From Craterostigma plantagineum (lineage: Eukaryota > Streptophyta > Magnoliopsida > Lamiales > Linderniaceae), in assembly GCA_027422505.1 (NCBI GenBank), contig JAPQWV010001618.1:1-64000 (forward strand): 64,000 nucleotides of DNA, read 5' to 3'. A program made the translations under genes and the position numbers. This document shows positions 57,906-64,000 of this stretch, piece after piece. Below the pieces are notes generated by a model. That model had not been told where the DNA came from and searched no databases. It saw only the letters and a program-made list of their open reading frames with translations. The first letter of the stretch is position 1, and each line of letters begins with the position of its first letter.

Positions 57906-59670
57906 ATGGCAGGTCGCTCTTTAACGGTGGCGACCCTTGCTGCTATAACAATAATGGTCACAGTGACGGTGGTGGCCAATGGTGCGCCACAGCAAAGCCT
58001 AAGAAGGTGAAGTGTCAGGACAAGAACTTCAAAGCTTGTTACCATAAGGACCTTTTTTGTCCGGCCAAATGCCCACACAACTGCCACGTTAACTGCGCTA
58101 CTTGCAAGCCAGTCTGCCCCTTGCCTCCTCCGCCTCCTCGTAAGGTCAAGTGTCAAGACAAGAAATACCTCAAGACATCATGCCATAACAAGGAAATGAC
58201 CTGTCCTAAAATTGTCCGCAAAATTGCGCGGCAGACTGCAAATCGTGCAAGCCTGTCTGCACACCACCGCCGCCTAAACGACCGATCAAAGTGAAATGTC
58301 AAGACAGTAAGTACAAGAAAACGTGCCACGGGGAACTCACATGCCCAGTCAAGTGTCCGACCACTTGCAAGGTTGATTGCGTCCACTGCAAAGCTGTCTG
58401 TCCTGCGCCGCCAGTGGTTTATCGTCCACCACCACCGCCCCATTCCTCTGTTCATAGCCCACCACCACCACCATCTTCTATACCTGGCCCAGTGGATTCT
58501 AGCCCACACCATTGCCGACTCCTAGCCCAGTATTATTTAGCCCCCCACCACCTCCATCGTCTAACCCTAGCCCACCATCGCTGCCGACTCCTAGCCCCGT
58601 AGATTCTAGCCCTCCGCCGCCACCATCACCGAAACCTAGCCCAGTAGATTCCAGCCCACCACCGCCGCCACCATCGACTATTCCTAGCCCACCGTCCCCA
58701 CCATCATCGGTTCCAGGGAGTCCGCCTCCGTCGAATAGTTCAGAAGAGGCTGCTGGCGGTAAGAGAGTTCGTTGCAAGAACAAATCGTTTCCAAATTGCT
58801 ACTTAAGCGAACATAGGTGTCCATCTTCTTGCCCCATAGCTGTGAGGTTGATTGTGTAACTTGTAGCCCCGTTGTGGTAAGTCTTATTATATTATATCCC
58901 TCGTTTTTTCTTTTCTTATTTCTCATGAATTAATTTCATTCTATTCTACTTGTTTTTAATATTGTATTTTCCATGAAAATGATGTCAGATTGCAACAAGC
59001 CTGGAGCTGTGTGTCAGGACCCAAGATTCGTGGGTGCCGATGGATTAACTTTCTACTTCCACGGCCAAAAGGACAGAGACTTCTGCATAGTTTCAGACCA
59101 CAACCTTCACATCAACGCTCACTTCATAGGAAAGAGAAACAGCGACATGGGAAGGGACTTCACTTGGGTTCAATCACTCGTAATCTTCTTCGACAACCAT
59201 CAGATGTACATCGGAGCTAAAAAGACAGCAACTTGGGACGACTCTTCAGACCACTTAGAGCTTTCTTTCGACGCAGAGCCCATCGAACTCGAAGAAGGAG
59301 AGGGTAAGGCGTGGAACGACGACGATGAAGCTAGAGGAGCTGCTGTCAGCGTCGCAAGAACGCGCGACACCAACTCAGTCGTGATCGAGTAGAGGGCAAT
59401 TTCAAGATCAAAGCGACTGTTGTGCCTATCACGAAACAGGACTCGAAGATTCACAAGTATGGCATTACCGATGAAGACTGCTTCGCTCACCTTGATCTTC
59501 AGTTCAAGTTCTACTCTTTGAGCGATGGGGTGAGTGGTGTTTTAGGACAAACCTATGGAAGCAACTATGTCAGTAAGGTTAAGATGGGAGTTGACATGCC
59601 GGTCTTGGGGGGACAGAGAGAGTACGCTACTTCGAGCCTCTTCTCTGCTGATTGTGCCGTTGCCAGTTGA
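57906..59670 (+). CDS. Root-cap / LEA-related secreted protein with Cys-rich repeats
   Basis: Two exons: 57906-58876 and 58989-59670. The N-terminus [20 protein letters not shown] is a signal peptide. Three Cys-rich repeats follow, starting [27 protein letters not shown] and [13 protein letters not shown], separated by short Pro runs. Next comes a long Pro/Ser extensin-like region (58400-58735, SSPPPPPS type). A fourth Cys repeat is [17 protein letters not shown]. The Root_cap domain (PF06830 type) has [37 protein letters not shown] and [17 protein letters not shown] text near the end. Family members are expressed in root caps; the biochemical role is unknown. Shifts occur near 57995, 58210, 58515, 58840 and 59390. 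A one-base change at ~59668 would extend the C-terminus into a poly-Ser tail ending at 59721. Confidence 0.85.
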
Positions 59671-59721
59671 TGGTAGTAAGCCTTCTTCTTCTTCTTCAAG
59701 CAGCAGCAGGTTAATTATTTG

Positions 59722-61021
59722 ACCATGCGGCGGATATCAAGTGTCACTTCTTTCTTTATTTAAGTTTCGTAATTTGTCTGAAAATAAATGATAGATTCAC
59801 TTGAAGTTGAACTATCTACGTAGGACATACCTCGTTTCGGAAGAATTACTGTTTGTACATTCCAGCAGAAATAAGGATGTTCTGTAATAACACCGATACC
59901 AAATCAGAATATAGAACGCTCAATAGCCCACGACGAGTAAATTGGGTCTTCGACATGGCCTGTAATTTTGGGGCATTGCAGAATATCCTATCCTCCATAA
60001 TAATTAACTAAGATGTAATGCCACTTGCGTTGTGTCCCTTCTTGTGTACATGGAAGCTAGCAGCAGATAAGCATTGCATAGTAGGAACGACGGCACACGT
60101 GTGTGAGACTCACGTGTTGTATTTCGATCGTTGCATCCAAGTTGGCTATATGTTGGAGGGAGAGGATAGAAGATATTATTATTACATAGTGGCATAGGTA
60201 TTGGGACCAATGGAAGCTTCTTACAACTGGTCATGTTGAGCTTTAACATGAACCCTATTACTATAGCAGCTAGGATAGGACCATGGTAAGAAAAAGTCTA
60301 GCCCACAACACCTTCTAGTACTATAGACAGGAGTAGAAAATGCTTTTATAGTTGATTTTTTTCAAAAGGTATTGCTTAATGGATTGATAAAGTAAGATAT
60401 ATGTGCTGCTTTCGTGAGTTTTCATTGCCTGTGAGTCTTCACGAGCCTGCAATTCCATTCTTTATGAACACTTGCAAACTTAGATTTGCCACTGCATGAT
60501 CTACATACAATGTTTCTCCGCTGTGATGCCTACGGCAACAAATTGTATAGGAACCAACCCTAGCTAGCTAGTTTTGATCTATTTGCTTTTTTTTTTTTTA
60601 ATTTTTCAATTAAAGCAACTGTCGGATATCTTTATTATTATATGTTATGTTCATAGTACAAAGACTTCAACCTTTTACCTATCAAAGGTCATTTTCTGGA
60701 CCCGGAAACTAAAATTAATTGAGATCTCATGTTTCTTTTTGTTGATCAATATACCATACCGTATCTCTCTCTTCATTTGGAGTCAGGCTATATATATATA
60801 TATCGAGCAAGAGTTCCAATTCTTACATCTTGCATGTAATAATTCACAGTCCAAGCATCAATTGATTGCTCCTAATAATTCACGGTTCGAGCATCGCACT
60901 AGGACCGTAAAGATATACCATAAGACAATAACACTACTGCTAAATAGAATTATGTTAGTTCAAGGAAGAGATGAGCATCGTCTGATCAATATGGTATGTG
61001 TACAAGGATTAGCTTGTGGAA

Positions 61022-61071
<50 letters not shown>

Positions 61072-61129
61072 GGTTTATTAGTTCCATGGCATGTCTAAAT
61101 GACCATATAATTAAAATGTATCTTTGTAA
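59722..61129. other. Intergenic with an AC/AT microsatellite
   Basis: 3' UTR of the preceding gene, then AT-rich DNA. A compound (AC)n(AT)n microsatellite lies at about 61025-61072. No gene seen. Confidence 0.45.
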
Positions 61130-61543
61130 TTGCAGGATAATAATACAAATCGCCATCAAATGCGAACGTGGAGAACGAGCGAGATAAGTGAAGATTTAGA
61201 AACGAGGACTATGGTTGAACAACTCGAAGAAGCAGAGAGAATATTTCAGTATCATGCGAATGCTGCGGCCTTAAAGAAGATTGCACGGACGAATACATTT
61301 CGAAGATCCGAAATTCCTTTTCGGGTAAAGGATTTGTGGTCTTTGTTCGGAGGCTGTTAGAGAAAGGCTGAAGAACGATGGGATGCTCATGGAAGAAGAC
61401 GACATTGAAGAAGCTATGATCACTCACAAGAGATTCGTCCAGGAGAAGAGGCTAAATCCGAAGCTCTCTTTCACGTCGGCATGAGGGACATTGTCAAAAG
61501 GATCAGTTGCGAGAAAAAGAAGACAGACCAACTCAATTCGTGA
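61130..61543 (+). CDS. Unrecognised short gene, charged helical product
   Basis: Follows an AG acceptor-like TGCAG at ~61131-61135. It encodes a charged helical stretch (EISEDLETRTMVEQLEEAER, NTFRRSEIPFRVKD) up to a stop at 61360. Reading continues in other frames with GMLMEEDDIEEAMITHKRFV, QEKRLNPKLSFTS and KRISCEKKKTDQLNS (stop ~61543). The pieces look like one protein broken by single-base shifts. I do not recognise the family, and it may be a gene fragment. An exon upstream of the microsatellite is possible but not shown. Confidence 0.35.
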
Positions 61544-61675
61544 CGTAAACTCCAAATGTGTGTTGCAATAAGGATAATTGAAAATCATGATAATAATAAT
61601 AATTCTGTAAAACGTCAGTGATATCTAGCTATTACCATGAATGATCTTCAGGAATCAGGATACACAAACAGACAA

Positions 61676-61957
61676 ACATACATACATACATACATAGTCT
61701 TTATATCTATGATATATGACTGATCACCCCCTTTGTGTTCTTGATATATGTTTATGTTTCATCATATTCTTGTATGATATAATAAAATGATAAGATCTTT
61801 TAATGTTTTGCACTTAGGCGGCAGTCGGCACGACTGAAGCTAGCTCGAATGCGTTAGATCGACCCATTTCTTCGGAGGCCCAAATGTGTTATGGACAATA
61901 AATCATAAATTTAACTCGAAACACATCATCAACATCATCATCATCATCATCATCAAA
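61676..61957 (+). repeat. Microsatellites (CATA)n and (ATC)n
   Basis: A tetranucleotide run (ACATACATACATACAT) at about 61676-61697 and a trinucleotide CAT/ATC run at about 61925-61957. The rest of 61544-62077 is intergenic, without a gene. Confidence 0.7.
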
Positions 61958-62077
61958 TGAACTACGATATCGATATTATCAGCATGGTTTTGAAACAGAG
62001 TTTTCGAACCGGACCGAAAATTTTAGTGGTTTAACCGGTATAAAATCGGACTCAAACCGGCATCTTTAAGTATTAGA

Positions 62078-62293
62078 AATGTTATGGTGCTCACCTTGCG
62101 TGAGCACCATCCGTGGGCACATGTTGTGTGGCATTTTTTTGTGCCACGTCAACATGTCAAATTAACCCCGACGGGTTCACTATTCCAATATGTAGGTTAT
62201 AGACCAATAAAAAATTCCATTGTATGTTGATTTGGCGCGTTGATGTGGTTGGTGCTTACGAAGGTGCTCACACAAGGTGAGCACCATAACATT
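62078..62293. mobile_element. MITE of ~216 bp with self-complementary ends
   Basis: The left end AATGTTATGGTGCTCACCTT and the right end (inward) AATGTTATGGTGCTCACCTT are the same for about 31 bp. Within each end, GGTGCTCAC and GTGAGCACC form their own small inverted repeat around CTTGC/CTTGT. No clear target duplication is visible, so the superfamily is open. Confidence 0.75.
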
Positions 62294-62309
62294 ACTCCTT
62301 TAAATATAA

Positions 62310-64000
62310 CACATAAGTTGTGCTTTATTAGGCGGCTTAAGATGCTCAAACCTCGGCTGAGGTCTCTTCGACGTGCTAAAGGTGACCTCACACGCAACGT
62401 TGTCGAGGCCAAGGCGTTCCTCAATTTAAGTCAGACCTTCTCGGCTAGGTACCCTATGGAAGATCTTTTTCATATTTTCGAGGCGATGTCTAGGGGCATC
62501 TACGAACGGGCTGTGGCTATGGAGCAATCAGCTCTGTCTCAGAGGGCTAAGCTGGCTTGGCTGAAGGACAGGGACCAATGTTCCTCGTTTTCTTCAAGAC
62601 AGTGGCGATGCGTCGTGCTGGAAATCGCATATTCACTCTTGAAGGCGATAATGGTGCGGTCTTTGATGGGGAACATGCAGTAAGTGCCGAGCTTATTCGC
62701 TATTATCAGGAACTCTTGGGCCAATCCACGCGTACAACTTCTGTCACGCAACAACATGTGGAGGATTTCATCACGCGCAAACTTTCCTTGGCTGACGCGA
62801 CGTCCATGGTGGAACCGGTGACTAGTAAGGAGATTAAGGATATTCTGTTCTCGTTTGGGGACGAAAAAGCACCGGGGCCTGATGGTTACACTGCCGCCTT
62901 CTTCAAGGCGGCTTGGGACATTGTGGGAGCTGATTTGGTTGCTGATGTCAAGGATTTCTTTCTAACGGGCACGCTTTTGCGCGGGTTGAATAGCACTCTA
63001 ATCACGCTCATTCCCAAAGCATGATGCCGCGGAGACCATCTGATTTTCGACCAATCTCGTGCTGCAATGTTATATTTATAAGGTGATCTCAAAGATCTTA
63101 GCGAATCGGACGCGGCCATACCTGGCGGGCCTTATACATGCCTCGCAAACTGCCTTTGTTCCCGGTCGGCGAATCAGCGACAATATCCTTCTTGCTGAGG
63201 AGATTTGCCGTGGTTATCGTAGTTGTAGCCACCCAGGGCGCGCTGCTTTCAAATTGGATTTAGCCAAGGCGTACGATAAGGTGGAATGGAGCTTTGTGAT
63301 CGCCACACTTTCAGCGATGAATTTTCACTCGACGTTTATTGGATGGATTGAAAGGTGCATGACGACCACTACGTTCTCTATCAACCTGAATGGAAACTCG
63401 GTTGGTTTCTTCGAGGGACGTCGGTATTCGTCAAGGAGACCCGATATCACCGTACCTTTTTACCATTGCCATGGAAGTGCTTCACGGTATGGTGGCTAAG
63501 TATATCGACCGGTCGCTCATGTTCCGGTACCATTGGCGATGCGAGACCACCCGTTGGCCATGTTGACATTTGAGGACGATCTACTCTTATTCTGTCATGC
63601 GGACACATCATCGGCGAGTGTTTTAAAACAGGCTCTTGAGGACTTTGCTGATTTGTCTGGTCTTCGACCCAACGCCGCTAAGAGTGAAATATTTATTTCC
63701 GCACGGGCGGAACCTCTGGCTGGCCCCTTATTTCAAATTATGGGTTTCCCACTTGGTCACCTACATGTGCGGAATCTTGGTGTTCCTCTTATCACGTCCC
63801 GTCTTTCGATTAGTGACTGTAATCCTCTTTTGGAGAAGATTGATGCAAGACTCGGCTCTTGGTTGAACAGATCACTTTCCTATGCGGGGAGACTCCAGCT
63901 GATCAAATCTGTTCTTACGGCCATGGCTACCTACCGGTCCGGGGTCTTTATTCTGCCCAAAGGGGTTATCACGGGGATTGAAGCGCGACTTAGACGGTTT
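62310..64000 (+). mobile_element. LINE (L1-type) reverse transcriptase fragment, runs off the window
   Basis: 5'-truncated non-LTR element. Motifs in order: LKPRLRSLRRAKGDL, RAKLAWLKDRDQCS, FFKTVAMRRAGNRIFTLEGD, EKAPGPDGYTAAFFKAAW, LITLIPKA, YKVISKILANRTRPYLAG, SQTAFVPGRRISDNILLAEE, AFKLDLAKAYDKVEWSFV (motif A Asp), LTFEDDLLLFCHAD (usually FADD, here FEDD) and GLRPNAAKSEIFIS. At least five frame shifts or stops, and no endonuclease part is present, so it is a pseudogene copy. The element continues past 64000. Confidence 0.88.

Noticed and set aside
58499..58783. Gly-rich minus-strand frame (GDGGGGG type)
   Set aside because: It is the complement of the Pro/Ser-rich region of the root-cap-like gene.

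Overview
The window is nuclear DNA of a flowering plant, almost certainly a eudicot. Genes have many introns with GT/AG borders, the host proteins match plant-specific families, and the intergenic DNA is AT-rich and full of plant transposons. Some proteins resemble asterid homologues, but the species is not determined. Nearly every conserved gene carries one or more single-base shifts, usually a lost base in a short homopolymer. I read these mostly as consensus errors, so exon models are given on the assumption that the genes may be intact.

Layout. 0.6-1.9 kb: a small unrecognised coiled-coil gene (+), tail to tail with a KAT3/KC1-type Shaker K+ channel subunit (-, 2.05-5.56 kb). 6.3-8.0 kb: chloroplast rhomboid-like protein RBL11 (+), head to head with the channel gene. 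10.1-11.6 kb: GT43 xylan glycosyltransferase IRX9H (+). 12.8-14.6 kb: VAN3-binding/FORKED-like protein (+). 14.7-20.0 kb: a 5.3-kb Mutator-like element made of nested tandem repeats. 21.3-32.0 kb: a GT47 exostosin-type glycosyltransferase (+) split by an 8.5-kb Sirevirus-type Ty1/copia retrotransposon (-) whose two 786-bp LTRs differ only by single-base indels. 32.7-36.3 kb: a second large Mutator-like element holding a ~124-bp tandem array. 37.3-37.7 kb: a small element of the same type. 38.9-39.6 kb: a DREB A-4 type ERF gene (+). 41.6-42.1 kb: a solo LTR. 43.0-48.1 kb: a second copia element (-), truncated at its 5' end. 49.3-49.7 kb: another small Mutator-like element. 51.2-53.9 kb: CCD8, the carlactone synthase of strigolactone synthesis (+). 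54.2-56.05 kb: a YebC/TACO1-type organellar translation activator (-). 56.25-57.03 kb: a foldback element next to a Stowaway MITE. 57.9-59.7 kb: a root-cap/LEA-related secreted protein (+). 61.1-61.55 kb: a short unknown gene. 62.1-64.0 kb: a MITE with hairpin ends and a truncated LINE that runs off the window.

The host genes are not an operon or cluster. They cover ion transport, plastid proteolysis, cell-wall glycosylation, auxin and vein patterning, stress transcription and strigolactone synthesis.

The best candidate for something undescribed is a group of Mutator-like non-autonomous elements. Four have clear or near-perfect 9-bp target duplications and degenerate but shared termini (GGG, an AT-rich stretch, then TTCAGGCCC-like). 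They carry internal arrays of a TA[A/C]CAC (GTG[G/T]TA) motif, although the elements otherwise differ. One of them repeats a near-perfect four-unit heat-shock element every ~124 bp. The LTR of the second copia element also carries two palindromic heat-shock half-site pairs.
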